A stretch of DNA of 64,000 bases from Catellatospora citrea (GCF_003610235.1 NZ_RAPR01000001.1:1178001-1242000); one strand, 5' to 3'. Shown: positions 18,285 through 27,361, numbered from the stretch's first letter. Made by a program: numbers and translations. Notes: generated from the sequence alone by a model not told the origin.

Positions 18285-18656
18285 GTGCTCACCCCTCTCG
18301 CCATCGGCCTCGCCGTCGTGCTCGACCTCTTCGTCGCCTTCATCGGCGTGCGCTTCCTGCTCGCCCCACGGCCGGCGGCGGCCGGCTACGGCGTGCCGGC
18401 CAAACCCGACGGAGACCGCGCCTACCTGACCGTCAAGGGCGTACGCGACCTCACCTACGGGATCATCGGGCTGGCCCTCATCGCCTTCGTCGGCGTCCGC
18501 GCCGAGGCCTGGTTCATGCTCGCCGTCGCCCTCGTCCCGCTGGCCGACACGCTGATCGTGCTGCGCAACGGCGGCACCAGGGCGGCCGCGTTCGGCATTC
18601 ACTTCGCCACCGCCGTCATCGTCCTGCTCAGCGCCGCCCTCCTGTTCGCCGCCTGA
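18285..18656 (+). CDS. DUF4267-family small membrane protein
   Basis: A 123-residue protein with four hydrophobic segments, matching the short membrane proteins of the DUF4267 family. The GTG at 18285 is chosen because GGAGG sits at 18273-18277, 7 bases upstream; an upstream ATG would place the operators inside the gene. Conserved-looking features are FLLAPRPAAAGYGVP and KGVRDLTYGI. Function unknown. It is the first gene of a TetR-controlled operon with a cupin and an alpha/beta hydrolase. Confidence 0.82.
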   Translation: MLTPLAIGLAVVLDLFVAFIGVRFLLAPRPAAAGYGVPAKPDGDRAYLTVKGVRDLTYGIIGLALIAFVGVRAEAWFMLAVALVPLADTLIVLRNGGTRAAAFGIHFATAVIVLLSAALLFAA

Positions 18657-18683
18657 TCCCACCCCACGCCCAAGGAGTACGCC

Positions 18684-19181
18684 ATGTCCCTGTTCATTCC
18701 GCAGTTCACCGATTCGGTCGTCGTCCGCTCCGCCGAAGCCGAGGTGATCGGCCGCGCCCCGACGACCATCCGGCTGCTGGCCGACAGCAGCGCCACCGGC
18801 GGCGCCCTGTCGACCCAGCGCGTGACCCTGCTCGACGGCGCCGACGGCGCGCGACCGCACCACCACGGCAACTCGGCCGAGCTCTTCTACGTGCTCGACG
18901 GCGTCGCGCAACTGCTCTCCGGCGACCAGGTGGTCACCGCCGAGCGCGGCGACCTGGTCGTCGTGCCGCCCGGCCTGAACCACGCGTTCGCCGCCGCGTC
19001 CGGTGAGGACGCCGACATCCTCATCGTCATCACGCCCGGCGTCGAGCGGTTCGAGTACTTCCGCCACCTGGAGCGGATCGCCTACGGCAAGGTGCCGCCG
19101 GAGAGCCTGCTGGAGGTGCAGGAGCTCTACGACACCTACTTCCGGACCAGCCCGGCCTGGGACAGCGCGCGGCGCGTCTAA
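18684..19181 (+). CDS. Cupin-domain protein
   Basis: A 165-residue single-domain cupin. Cupin motif 1 is seen as RPHHHGNSAELFYVLDG (metal-binding His and Glu) and motif 2 as GDLVVVPPGLNHAF. A Shine-Dalgarno AAGGAG precedes the ATG. Such proteins bind a metal and act as small-molecule oxygenases, isomerases or sensors. It lies 27 bases after the DUF4267 gene and 11 bases before the esterase gene, in one operon; the substrate is unknown. Confidence 0.88.
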   Translation: MSLFIPQFTDSVVVRSAEAEVIGRAPTTIRLLADSSATGGALSTQRVTLLDGADGARPHHHGNSAELFYVLDGVAQLLSGDQVVTAERGDLVVVPPGLNHAFAAASGEDADILIVITPGVERFEYFRHLERIAYGKVPPESLLEVQELYDTYFRTSPAWDSARRV

Positions 19182-19192
19182 GATCATCTGCT

Positions 19193-20059
19193 ATGGCCGT
19201 CCCCGACCTCACCGAACTGCGCGACCAGATCCGCCTGCGGGCCGGCACCCGGCCCGCAGGCCCGCCGCTGGCCCGGGTGCGCGACCTGGCCGGTCCCGGC
19301 GGGCTGGCCCTGCGCCACTACCGCCCCGACGAGGCCGACCGGCCCCTGCTCGTCTACGTGCACGGCGGCGGCTGGGTGATCGGCGACCTCGACACCCACG
19401 ACCGGACCTGCCGCCGCATCGCCGCCGCCGGCGACGTCGAGGTGCTGGCCGTCGACTACCGCCGGGCACCCGAACACCCGTACCCGGCGGCGATCGACGA
19501 CGTGACGAGCGTGCTGGAGTGGGCCAGGCCGCACCTCGTCGCCGGGGACAGCGCGGGCGGCTACCTGGCCACGATGGCCTGCCGCCGTCTGCGCGACGCC
19601 GGACGGCCGATGCCGCGCGCACAGCTCCTGCTGTGCCCGAACACCGATCTGACCCTGAGCCTGCCCAGCGTCACCGAGAAGGGCACCGGCTTCGGCCTGG
19701 ACGCCGACTTCCTGAGCTGGGCCGTGCAGCAGTGGACCCCCGACCCGGCGCAGCGGGTCGCGGCCAGCCCGCTGTTCGCCGAGGACCTGCGCGGACTGCC
19801 GGAGGCCGTCATCGTCACGGCCGAGCACGACGCCCTGCGGGACGAGGGTGACGAGTACGCCCGGCGGCTGGCCGCGGCCGGAGTGCGCGTCCGGCACCGG
19901 GTGGAGCCCGGCCTCGTCCACGGGTTCATCCAGAACATGGACCTCACCTCGGCGGACGCGGCGGCCGCCCACGAACGGGTCTTCGACGACATCCGGCGCG
20001 TCGCCGCCGGGATCGGCCCCGACGACCTCGCCAGGCCCGTGCTCGCAGCCCACCCCTAA
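19193..20059 (+). CDS. Alpha/beta hydrolase, hormone-sensitive-lipase type esterase
   Basis: A 288-residue carboxylesterase of the HSL family. The oxyanion motif HGGGWVIGD is followed by DYRRAPEHPYPA, the nucleophile elbow GDSAGGY, a C-terminal Asp region (TAEHDALRDEGDEYA) and the catalytic His in PGLVHGF. All three catalytic residues are present. It is the last gene of the TetR-controlled operon, ending before a hairpin at 20063-20109. No signal peptide, so it is cytoplasmic. Confidence 0.92.
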   Translation: MAVPDLTELRDQIRLRAGTRPAGPPLARVRDLAGPGGLALRHYRPDEADRPLLVYVHGGGWVIGDLDTHDRTCRRIAAAGDVEVLAVDYRRAPEHPYPAAIDDVTSVLEWARPHLVAGDSAGGYLATMACRRLRDAGRPMPRAQLLLCPNTDLTLSLPSVTEKGTGFGLDADFLSWAVQQWTPDPAQRVAASPLFAEDLRGLPEAVIVTAEHDALRDEGDEYARRLAAAGVRVRHRVEPGLVHGFIQNMDLTSADAAAAHERVFDDIRRVAAGIGPDDLARPVLAAHP

Positions 20060-20062
20060 CGG

Positions 20063-20109
20063 CCGTCCCGCCGGCGCGACCCGGGCCGAGCGGTGCGGCG
20101 GTGGGACGG
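20063..20109. terminator. Bidirectional hairpin between convergent genes
   Basis: Arms 20063-20077 and 20095-20109 pair with a few mismatches and enclose a 17-base loop. It lies between the esterase stop and the end of the minus-strand Vps62-like gene, where a shared terminator would be expected. Confidence 0.5.
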
Positions 20110-20110
20110 G

Positions 20111-21940
20111 TCAGCGGCGGCCGAACAGGTTGCGCAGGTTCGCCACGCCGATCGCGACGGCCGCGGCCACGGCCAGCACGCCGAACGCGATCCGCAGGTT
20201 GGTGACCAGCAGCCAGGTCAGCCAGCCGATGCCGACGAGGATGACCAGGCTCAGCAGGAACAGCAGCAGGCGGCGGCGCAGCATCGCCTCGACGCCCATC
20301 ACCGCCAGCACCGCCAGCGTGCACGCGAGCAGCAGCGAACCCTGCTCCAGCAGCAGCGCGAAGCCGAGCAGGAGCAGCAGCACCGACAGCGACGCCCCGG
20401 ACCAGAACCGCAGCAGCGCGCCCGCGGGCGCGGCGACGTCGGGCACGACCCGGTTGCGCAGGTGCGCGTGCGGCGGCGGCAGCGGCGGCACGCCACCCAC
20501 CGCCCGGAGCTGGTCGCGCTCGTTGACAGCCGCGCGGCGGCGGGCCCGCAGCTGCGCCATGGCCTGCTCCTGGGCGATCAGCGCGGCGGCCGCGCCGTCC
20601 CCGCCGCGGCGGCTCGCGGTCACCGTCGGCGGCAGCACCTCCAGCCCGGCCGACATGCGTCGCAGTTCGTCCTGCCCATCGGCGATCCGGCCGTCGAGCT
20701 CGGCGATCGTCTCCGCCAGTTCGCGGGCCCGGTCGGCCCCGGCCCGCAGTGCCCGCGCGGGTGTCGGCGGCACCTTGTCCAGGCCCGCCCAGCCGACCGG
20801 GTCGCCCCACGAGGCCCGGATCGCACCGCTGCGCTCGTAGCGGGGACCGGCGGGCGCGCGCTCGCCGCCGAACGGGTCGGCCGTGTCCAGTCCCCACAGC
20901 CCCCGGTAGTCGCGCACCCACGGGGTGGCGGAGTCGATCAGGATCGGGGTCCAGGGGCGGCCGGTGCCGGGACCGATGTGCGTCCCGTCGCCGCGGCGGT
21001 AGTCGACGTACGGAATGCCCAGGCCCTCGGCGACCGTGCCGCGGGTCCACGGGAACAGCAGCGCCCGGATCCGGACCACCGTGTTGAGCGCGCCCTCCAG
21101 CGACGGCGGCTGCACCCGCACCAGGTAGTCGCCGGGCAGGTACGCCCCCGAGTGCGAGCCCGCGCCCGCGTTGGCCACCAGGTGCGTGCCGTCGACCCAG
21201 GTCAGGTCGGGGTCGTCGGGCCGTCGGCGCAGCTCGTCGCCGACCTCGTCGTGGGAGGACAGCGCCACCCAGGCGAGTTCGAACCCGTCCGGGCCGTCGG
21301 GCGACGGCACCAGGTAGAGGGTGAGCTGCTCCCAGTCGGACTCGTGGTCGTTGACGCCGCTGAAGCTGGACCGCCAGTCGTTCATCGCGTACAGGAACCA
21401 GTACTGGATGACGACGTAGCCGCCGTCCGAGCTGACGTGGGCGTGATAGGTGTCGGTCTGCGGACCGGCGGCGGCGTACTGGCGCTGCACCGCGGCCGTG
21501 AGCCCGCCGGGGACCCGGCCGCGCAGGGTCAGCGACAGGCGCAGCAGCGAGTCGATGAACCGGCCGAGCAGCCCGACCGCGGCCAGCCGGGACACCCCGG
21601 TGAACTTCGGCCGGTCCGGCCTGCGCCGCCATTCCCGCAGCTCACGGCGGTGCAGGCCGCGCGGGGCGTAGCGCAGGAACAGCGCGGCCTCGGGATGGGC
21701 GCGGGCCGTGTCGGCCAGCCGTTCGGGGTTCAGCTCGCCGTGGTCGACCAGCAGTGTCGGGGCGCCGCGCGTGGTGTGGTGCGAGGCCCACAGCGCCGCC
21801 CCAGCCAGGTAGGTGTCGACGGGCATGGGGAAGAACATCTCCCCCGCGGTGAAGCACAGCACCGGTTCGTAGCGCTGCACCAGCGCGCGCAGGTCGACTC
21901 CTTCGAGCAGCCCCGCACGGTCGTCTACGCCGGTCACCAC
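20111..21940 (-). CDS. Large Vps62-like protein with C-terminal membrane helices
   Basis: A 609-residue protein. The first ~380 residues resemble the Vps62-related family: YEPVLCFTAGEMFFPM at the start, the strand QYWFLYAMNDW, the hallmark NDHESDWEQLTLYL near residue 196, and SHSGAYLPGDYLV. Residues about 415-490 are charged and heptad-like, suggesting a coiled coil. Residues about 515-605 contain three or four hydrophobic helices. The start is uncertain: GTG codons at 21940 and 21937 are taken because the frame has no later good start before the conserved region. The function of the family in bacteria is unknown; the arrangement suggests a soluble domain tethered to the membrane. Confidence 0.75.
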   Translation of the reverse strand: MVTGVDDRAGLLEGVDLRALVQRYEPVLCFTAGEMFFPMPVDTYLAGAALWASHHTTRGAPTLLVDHGELNPERLADTARAHPEAALFLRYAPRGLHRRELREWRRRPDRPKFTGVSRLAAVGLLGRFIDSLLRLSLTLRGRVPGGLTAAVQRQYAAAGPQTDTYHAHVSSDGGYVVIQYWFLYAMNDWRSSFSGVNDHESDWEQLTLYLVPSPDGPDGFELAWVALSSHDEVGDELRRRPDDPDLTWVDGTHLVANAGAGSHSGAYLPGDYLVRVQPPSLEGALNTVVRIRALLFPWTRGTVAEGLGIPYVDYRRGDGTHIGPGTGRPWTPILIDSATPWVRDYRGLWGLDTADPFGGERAPAGPRYERSGAIRASWGDPVGWAGLDKVPPTPARALRAGADRARELAETIAELDGRIADGQDELRRMSAGLEVLPPTVTASRRGGDGAAAALIAQEQAMAQLRARRRAAVNERDQLRAVGGVPPLPPPHAHLRNRVVPDVAAPAGALLRFWSGASLSVLLLLLGFALLLEQGSLLLACTLAVLAVMGVEAMLRRRLLLFLLSLVILVGIGWLTWLLVTNLRIAFGVLAVAAAVAIGVANLRNLFGRR

Positions 21941-22044
21941 CGTAGTGTCACAGCTCAGACGCGCCGAAAGCGCCGAAACCGGCTCATGCCGGCAGGCCGC
22001 CCCGCCCGTGCGGTGACCGGGCGGGACGGCCTGCGCGGGCCCGG

Positions 22045-22836
22045 TCAGAAACCGCGGAAGACCTGCCGGAGCAGCGCTAGGTCGGCCGCGCCCGCGGTCT
22101 CGACGGCGGCCGGGGTGTGCTGCGGCGACAGCCGGCCGACGATCAGGCGCAGCCAGGCCTCGGCGGGCAGCCGCAGGACCCCGTCGGCGTCGGCCGGTGC
22201 GTCGACCAGCTCCACCTTGTCCGCCAGCCGCAGCCCGTGCACGGCGTCGGGGTCGGTGGTCTCGACGCGCAGGGTCAGCGCCCGGCCGTCGAGGGCGTCC
22301 GACTTGGCCAGCCAGCCGAACATGCCGCCTAGCGTGCCCGTCAGCAGCGGCACCGCCTCGTCCGCGAGCACGGCCTGCGAGTCGCCGCCGACCCGCACGT
22401 CCCAGGAGTGGAAGGTGTACTCGCTCAGCCGCAGGCTCGCGGCCGTGGCGACGTCGACCGGCGCGGGCAGGAAGCCCAGGTCGATCCGCAGGTCGGCGAG
22501 GGTCGCGGCGTCGAGCGAGGCGTACTTCGCCAGCAGCGCGTCGTTGGCGGCGAGGAAGCCCGCGGCCCGGTCGGCGGGTGCCATCGCGTCCCAGCGCGCC
22601 CATACGCCCTTGTTGAACTCGAACCCGGGGTTGGGCCGGCCCTCCAGCGCCGCCTCGACCGTCGCGAGGTGGATCTCGGCGCCGCTGCCCAGGTGGCTGA
22701 GCACCTGGGACACGTCCCACTCGGACGCGCCCGACGCGCCGGTGAGGTCGGGTTCGCCCAGGCCGCGTACGTGTGCGGCGAGCGAGTCGTGGCCGGACCG
22801 CAGCGCGGCGATGACGGTGTCGGCGGAGCTGGTCAT
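22045..22836 (-). CDS. Mycothiol-dependent maleylpyruvate isomerase-family protein
   Basis: A 263-residue protein with an N-terminal DinB/MDMPI fold: the helix with GASEWDVSQVLSHLGSGAEIH carries the first metal His, and the later SEYTFHSWDVRV block carries the second metal-binding region. The C-terminal part is an SCP2-like beta domain. Enzymes of this family use mycothiol, the actinobacterial thiol, for isomerisation or conjugation. Substrate unknown. It is transcribed alone; the 103 bases downstream hold no clear hairpin. Confidence 0.86.
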   Translation of the reverse strand: MTSSADTVIAALRSGHDSLAAHVRGLGEPDLTGASGASEWDVSQVLSHLGSGAEIHLATVEAALEGRPNPGFEFNKGVWARWDAMAPADRAAGFLAANDALLAKYASLDAATLADLRIDLGFLPAPVDVATAASLRLSEYTFHSWDVRVGGDSQAVLADEAVPLLTGTLGGMFGWLAKSDALDGRALTLRVETTDPDAVHGLRLADKVELVDAPADADGVLRLPAEAWLRLIVGRLSPQHTPAAVETAGAADLALLRQVFRGF

Positions 22837-22905
22837 AGAGGTACTCCTCAGCGATCTCGGGTGTCTTCGGCTGGATCAACCGCGGACCCGCTCCGCTTGT
22901 TCCGG

Positions 22906-23550
22906 TCAGACCGACGCGACCGGGCCGTACCGCGTCTGCGCCGAACGCGTCTGCAGGGCCCAGTAGCGGTCGCCGTAGGACCAGTGCCACCACTCGGTGG
23001 GGTAGTTGACCAGGCCCACCCCCGACAGCACGATCGACAGCAGGTCCCGGTGCTCGCGGGCGGTCGCCGAGATGCGCGGCGAGCCGGTGAAGCAGGCGTC
23101 GGCGCTGGCCAGCGGGCTCGCGTTGACCTCGGTGCCCATGTCCAGCTCCAGGCCCTGCTCGGTGCACAGGGTCAGGTCGACCGTGCCGCCGGTGCTGTGC
23201 GGCGCGACGTCGGGCGGTGAGACGTACTTGCTCGCCTCGGTGTGCAGCCGGTCGTCGTCCCAGCCCGGGTGGACGGTCCGCAGCTCGGCCTTGTAGTCCT
23301 CGAAGTACGTCGTCTGCAGGCGCAGCGGCCGGTACGCCTCGACGATCAGCAGCCGCAGCCCGTCCGGCAGCACCCGCTGCGCGTCCAGCAGCCGATGGGC
23401 GACACCCTCGCGCAGGTGGGCGTACGCCCCGGCCGGGTCCGCGAGCCGGGAGTCGATCCGCAGCTCCGGAATCTCGCGCAGGTCGATCATGGGTTCACCG
23501 GTGTCGCCGAGGGCGATGGCGGAGATCCGGCGGTCGGACAGCAGGATCAT
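22906..23550 (-). CDS. D-alanyl-D-alanine dipeptidase, VanX/M15D-like
   Basis: A 214-residue zinc peptidase. The motif PHSTGGTVDLTL holds the first zinc His and Asp, a second block is FTGSPRISATAREHRDLL, and EWWHW near residue 185 gives the catalytic Glu and last zinc His. EAYRPLRLQ is the conserved Arg region. Such enzymes cleave D-Ala-D-Ala or related peptidoglycan dipeptides. No vanHA or sensor genes are next to it, so it is more likely a cell-wall recycling enzyme than part of a glycopeptide-resistance operon. ATG at 23550; a longer frame is possible but adds a basic tail of 12 residues. Confidence 0.88.
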   Translation of the reverse strand: MILLSDRRISAIALGDTGEPMIDLREIPELRIDSRLADPAGAYAHLREGVAHRLLDAQRVLPDGLRLLIVEAYRPLRLQTTYFEDYKAELRTVHPGWDDDRLHTEASKYVSPPDVAPHSTGGTVDLTLCTEQGLELDMGTEVNASPLASADACFTGSPRISATAREHRDLLSIVLSGVGLVNYPTEWWHWSYGDRYWALQTRSAQTRYGPVASV

Positions 23551-23685
23551 GCGCTTGCCTCGCTTGTCAGGTCGGTCACGGCGCACAGTCCACCCGAGCG
23601 GCTGCGACGTGGACGTGAGCGGAAGTCCTCACACGCCGCTCACACGCCGCCGCAGGCGCGTCACCGGCCGATGACGCACCGACCG

Positions 23686-23699
23686 GCTAGCATCCGCGA
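23686..23699 (+). promoter_or_regulatory. Probable leaderless promoter -10
   Basis: TAGCAT at 23686-23691 lies 8 bases before the ATG at 23700, leaving no room for a ribosome-binding site. The transcript would start at or very near the start codon. The -35 region is not distinct. Confidence 0.4.
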
Positions 23700-24164
23700 A
23701 TGACGATTCTCTCGGGCGCGGCAGGTGCCTGGACCGGGGCCAACGGGTTCCGGTTGATGCCCCAGGACCAGTTCGCCGAGTCGCCGGCCACGCTGACGCT
23801 GGCCACCGCGGCGGGCGGCCACATGACCACCGTCGCCTACACCTGGGCGCACCCGACCGACGGCCCGCAGCAGGGCCTGCTCGCCCTCGGCGCGGGCGAG
23901 GAGCCCGGCACGGTGACCGGGCTGTGGAGCGACTCGTGGCACCAGCAGCCCGCGGCCCGCATCATGCCGGGCACCCTGCGCGACGACAACCTGGTCGAGC
24001 TGGAGGCCGACTACGGCGGCGGGTGGCTGTGGCGGATCATCATCGACGCCACGGGCGCCACCCTGCAGCTGCGGATGGACAACGTGATCCCCGCCGAGCA
24101 CGCCACCGCCGAGATAGCCGCCGGGCCGTACCCGGCGATGCTCATGACGCTGCGCCGCGGCTGA
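23700..24164 (+). CDS. Small beta-rich protein, DUF1579-like
   Basis: A 154-residue protein without signal peptide or membrane segment. The pattern of alternating strands (LTLATAAGGHMTTVAYTW, GLWSDSWHQQPAARIM, WLWRIIIDATGATLQLRMDNV) resembles small lipocalin-like DUF1579-type proteins of actinobacteria. No catalytic motif is recognised. The start is supported by the -10 element just upstream, which implies leaderless translation. Confidence 0.68.
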   Translation: MTILSGAAGAWTGANGFRLMPQDQFAESPATLTLATAAGGHMTTVAYTWAHPTDGPQQGLLALGAGEEPGTVTGLWSDSWHQQPAARIMPGTLRDDNLVELEADYGGGWLWRIIIDATGATLQLRMDNVIPAEHATAEIAAGPYPAMLMTLRRG

Positions 24165-24234
24165 GACCGCTCAGTTCACCTCGAAGCCACCTGGACGTCA
24201 CTCGCCGTCGATGCGACGGGCCGACCATTCCGGC

Positions 24235-25908
24235 ATGCCCGCAGCCCGTACGAACCACTTCGTCCTCAATGGATCGGACGACCTGACCTTCCGCCTGGCG
24301 CAACAGCTCTCGGAGCGCTACCGCGCCGAGGTGGTCGTGCTGATGACCGAGGCGGAACAGGCCACGGCGCGCGACTTCACCGAGCTGGCCGAGGTGGCGC
24401 TGGTGGTGGCCGAGCGCATCGACGAGCAGGCGTTGCGCGGGGTCGACGTCGGCACCGCGGCCGGGCTGGCGCTCACCGTGCAGGACGACGTCGGCAACCT
24501 CTCGCTGGCCCTGCTCGCCCGCGACGTCGCGCCCCGGCTGCGGCTGGTGCTGCGGATGTACCACACCGCGCTCGGCCAGGACATCGAGTCGCTGCTCGGC
24601 AACGCGCGGGTGCTGTCCGATGCGGAGATCGCCGGCCCGGAGCTGGTCGCCACCGCGCTCGGCGAGGTGGCGGCGACGCCGGTGCAGGTGGCCCGGCGCA
24701 CCCTGGTCGTCGCCCCGCGCGCCGACGTGCTGCCCCAGGACGTGGTGTGCGGGCTCGCCGACACCTCCGACGGCGACGCGCCGCAGGTGCTCCCCGCCGA
24801 CGAGCGCACCGCCGACCTGGTCCTCGCCGAGGAGCGCGGTCCGGCCTCGCTGTGGGAGACCTCGCTCGGCCTGAGCCGGCTCGCGCCGAAGCGGCCCTCC
24901 TGGGCCGGCCTGGTGCTGTCGTTCCTGGGCGCGCTGTTCTCCCGCAAGACCCGCATCGCCGTCACCGCCGTGCTGGCGATCATCGTCGCGGCCGGCGCCG
25001 CCCTGGCCGTCAGCCTGGACCTGCAGCCGTGGGAGGCGTTCTACGAGGCCGCGGCCACGGTGCTCGGCGGACCCCAGCCGGAAGCCGGCTACCAGCCCCG
25101 CCAGCAGGCCCTGCAACTGCTGCTCGGGCTCGCCGGGCTGGCGTTCATCCCGCTGGTCACGGCGCTGGTGGTGGAGGGCACGGTGCGGGCGCGCCTGGCC
25201 GTGGCGCAGCTGCGGCTGATCCAGCCGCGCTCCGGCCACGTCGTCGTGGTCGGCCTGGGCGGCGTCGGCACCCGCGTCATGCGGCTGCTGCACGACCGTG
25301 GCATCACCATGGTCGCCGTCGCCCAGGACGAGAACGCCCGCGGCGTGCCGCTGGCCCGCGAGCTCGACATCCCGCTGCTGATCGGCGATCCGAGCCGGGA
25401 GACGACGCTGCGCCAGGCGGGCGTGGACCGGTGCAGGGCGCTGCTCGCGGTGGACCGCTCCGACATGGCCAACCTGCAGACCGGCCTGTACGCCCGCAAG
25501 CTGCAGCAGCGGGTGCGGGTGGTGCTGCGCCTGTTCGACCCCGACCTCGCCGACCGGGTGCGCACGACCTTCGACCTGCCGCTGTCGCGCAGCGTGTCCA
25601 GCATGGCGGTGCCCGCGTTCGCGGAGGCGCTGATGGGCCGGGAGGTGATCGGCACCATCGCCGTCGACCGGCGGGTGCTGCTCATCGCCGAGATGTTCGT
25701 GCCCACCGGCTCGCCGCTGGCCGGCACCACCACCGCGAACGTGAACCGCGAGGGCTCGATGCGGGTGGTCGCGGTGACCGAGTTCGGCGAGCCCCGTCCG
25801 CTGTGGAAACCGGGCCCGACCCGGCGGGTACGCGAACGCGACAAGCTCACCGTCGTCGCCACCCGCGACGGGCTCACCGAGCTGACCATGCGCAACCGCC
25901 GCCGCTGA
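24235..25908 (+). CDS. TrkA-type NAD-binding membrane protein (two RCK-like domains)
   Basis: A 557-residue protein. The N-terminal ~200 residues form a Rossmann-like RCK domain with a degenerate glycine loop. Two hydrophobic segments follow (about residues 240-262 and 292-315). A second TrkA-N domain begins with VVVVGLGGVGTRVM and ends with a C-terminal TrkA-C-like beta domain. This is the architecture of CASTOR/POLLUX-like or RCK-gated ion channels, which regulate K+ or Ca2+ flux by nucleotide binding, but the pore motif TxGYG is not seen. An ATG 24 bases upstream (24211) is an alternative start. Confidence 0.8.
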   Translation: MPAARTNHFVLNGSDDLTFRLAQQLSERYRAEVVVLMTEAEQATARDFTELAEVALVVAERIDEQALRGVDVGTAAGLALTVQDDVGNLSLALLARDVAPRLRLVLRMYHTALGQDIESLLGNARVLSDAEIAGPELVATALGEVAATPVQVARRTLVVAPRADVLPQDVVCGLADTSDGDAPQVLPADERTADLVLAEERGPASLWETSLGLSRLAPKRPSWAGLVLSFLGALFSRKTRIAVTAVLAIIVAAGAALAVSLDLQPWEAFYEAAATVLGGPQPEAGYQPRQQALQLLLGLAGLAFIPLVTALVVEGTVRARLAVAQLRLIQPRSGHVVVVGLGGVGTRVMRLLHDRGITMVAVAQDENARGVPLARELDIPLLIGDPSRETTLRQAGVDRCRALLAVDRSDMANLQTGLYARKLQQRVRVVLRLFDPDLADRVRTTFDLPLSRSVSSMAVPAFAEALMGREVIGTIAVDRRVLLIAEMFVPTGSPLAGTTTANVNREGSMRVVAVTEFGEPRPLWKPGPTRRVRERDKLTVVATRDGLTELTMRNRRR

Positions 25909-25998
25909 CCGCCCGATCGTGGCACGTCCATCACCAGCGGGCCCGCCGCCAGTTGGTACCGGTGGTGCTGCACATCGGGGTGACACGGGGAGCTTGAG

Positions 25999-27270
25999 AT
26001 GTGGATTCGCAGGTCGCTGCTGGCCGCCGCGGGCACGGCGTACGCGCTGCTGCCGTTGACCGCCGCCGCGGGCGCGCCCGCCCCGGTGCCCGTGGTGCCG
26101 GAACCGGCGGTCCCGGACGCGGTGTATCCGCTGGTCGCGTACGCCGACCCGAAGCTCGGCGGGGCTTCGCAGACGTTCGGCGCGGGCGTGTTCGACGCCG
26201 GCTCCGGCGGCCTGGGCGCGATCGGCGACGACGCCGTCTCCTCGCTGCGGGTGGGCGTGGGCTTCCGGGTGCTGGCCTGCGACCGCACCGCGGCGCAGAG
26301 CGCGGACGCCGTCGACGGCCTGGGCTCCTGCCGGTACTTCGACGCCGGCTGGTACGACCGGATCGGCGGCGGCCTCGACGACCACATCTCGCTGCTGACC
26401 GTCGTGGCCGCGAAGGAGACCGGCCAGGGCGTCACCGTGTACGGCGAACCGGCGCTGTCCGGCGGCAAACTGCGCCTCGGCCCCGGCCGCTACGAGGCGA
26501 GCGCGGGCGACCTGGACCGCCTCGACGCGGTCCGATCCCTCGCGGTGGCCGACGGCCACCAGGCGGTGCTCTGCGACAGCGACCGCACCACCGCCGGCAC
26601 CACCGCAACCGCCGGCGGCAACCCCGGCCTGTGCCGGGTCTTCGGGCCCGGCGAGCACCCGTCGGTCGGTGTCGGCCTGGACGGGACGGTCTCCCTGATC
26701 GCCGTCGGCGGCCCGGCGGTGACCGCGGCCGACGGGCCCGCGCTGGCCGGGGCGGTGCAGTCGTTCGGCCCCGGCGTGCACCAGGCCGCGGCCGGTCACC
26801 TGGCCCCGGTCGGCAACGATGCGATCAGCTCCCTGCACGTGGCGGCCGGCCACCGGGTGCTGGCCTGCGCCGACGACCAGGCCGCACCCGCCGCGCTCGG
26901 CGAGTGCACGCTGTTCGGCTCCGGGCTGCACGAGCTGGCAGGCACGGGCCTCGACAACGGCGTCTCCCTGCTCGCCGTCTCGGCAGGCCCGTCAACGGGC
27001 CAGGTGCTCACCGCGTACGCCGACGGCGGGCTGACCGGGGCGTCGGGCGGATTCGGGCCGGGCATGTTCGCCGCCGCCGACCTCGGGACGGTCGGCAACG
27101 ACGCGATCAGCTCGCTGCGCCTGGCCGAAGGCGGCCGGGCGGTGCTGTGCGAGCACGACGAGACGGCGCCGGGCGAGGTCGGCGCATGCCACCTGTTCAC
27201 AGCGGGCGACCACGCCTCCGTCGGCAAGGCCCTCAACGACCAGACCTCCCTGATCTTCGTCGCCTCCTGA
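25999..27270 (+). CDS. Exported protein with four beta-gamma crystallin domains
   Basis: A 423-residue secreted protein. Signal peptide: MWIRR, a hydrophobic core and AAAGAPA near residue 28. The mature part is four tandem repeats of about 90 residues (roughly 44-136, 145-236, 243-327, 336-422), each built of two Greek-key motifs. Microbial beta-gamma crystallins bind Ca2+ through (N/D)(N/D)XX(S/T)S. This motif is intact at DDAVSS (77-82), NDAISS (273-278) and NDAISS (367-372), while the second domain has only LDAVRS. Cys pairs recur at equivalent places in each repeat. The GGGGAG site precedes the ATG. Likely a calcium-stabilised extracellular or wall-bound protein; partner unknown. Confidence 0.85.
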   Translation: MWIRRSLLAAAGTAYALLPLTAAAGAPAPVPVVPEPAVPDAVYPLVAYADPKLGGASQTFGAGVFDAGSGGLGAIGDDAVSSLRVGVGFRVLACDRTAAQSADAVDGLGSCRYFDAGWYDRIGGGLDDHISLLTVVAAKETGQGVTVYGEPALSGGKLRLGPGRYEASAGDLDRLDAVRSLAVADGHQAVLCDSDRTTAGTTATAGGNPGLCRVFGPGEHPSVGVGLDGTVSLIAVGGPAVTAADGPALAGAVQSFGPGVHQAAAGHLAPVGNDAISSLHVAAGHRVLACADDQAAPAALGECTLFGSGLHELAGTGLDNGVSLLAVSAGPSTGQVLTAYADGGLTGASGGFGPGMFAAADLGTVGNDAISSLRLAEGGRAVLCEHDETAPGEVGACHLFTAGDHASVGKALNDQTSLIFVAS

Positions 27271-27361
27271 CCGGGCACACCGTCCCCGCTTTTCGTCTAT
27301 TGAAGTGCGAGGACGCGGAGCGGCGGCTGCGGTGGCGGCGACACGCGGCGCGGATATGTGC

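Noticed and set aside
20093..22966. Long plus-strand frame opposite the Vps62-like gene
   Set aside because: Repetitive Gln/Arg/His-rich translation with no motif; the minus strand gives recognisable proteins.
22906..23550. VanX-like gene as part of a glycopeptide resistance operon
   Set aside because: No vanH, vanA or two-component genes are adjacent; cell-wall recycling is simpler.
24142..26931. Long open frame on the minus strand (929 codons)
   Set aside because: It is antisense to the TrkA-type and crystallin genes, lacks any domain or start signal, and arises from GC-rich codon bias.
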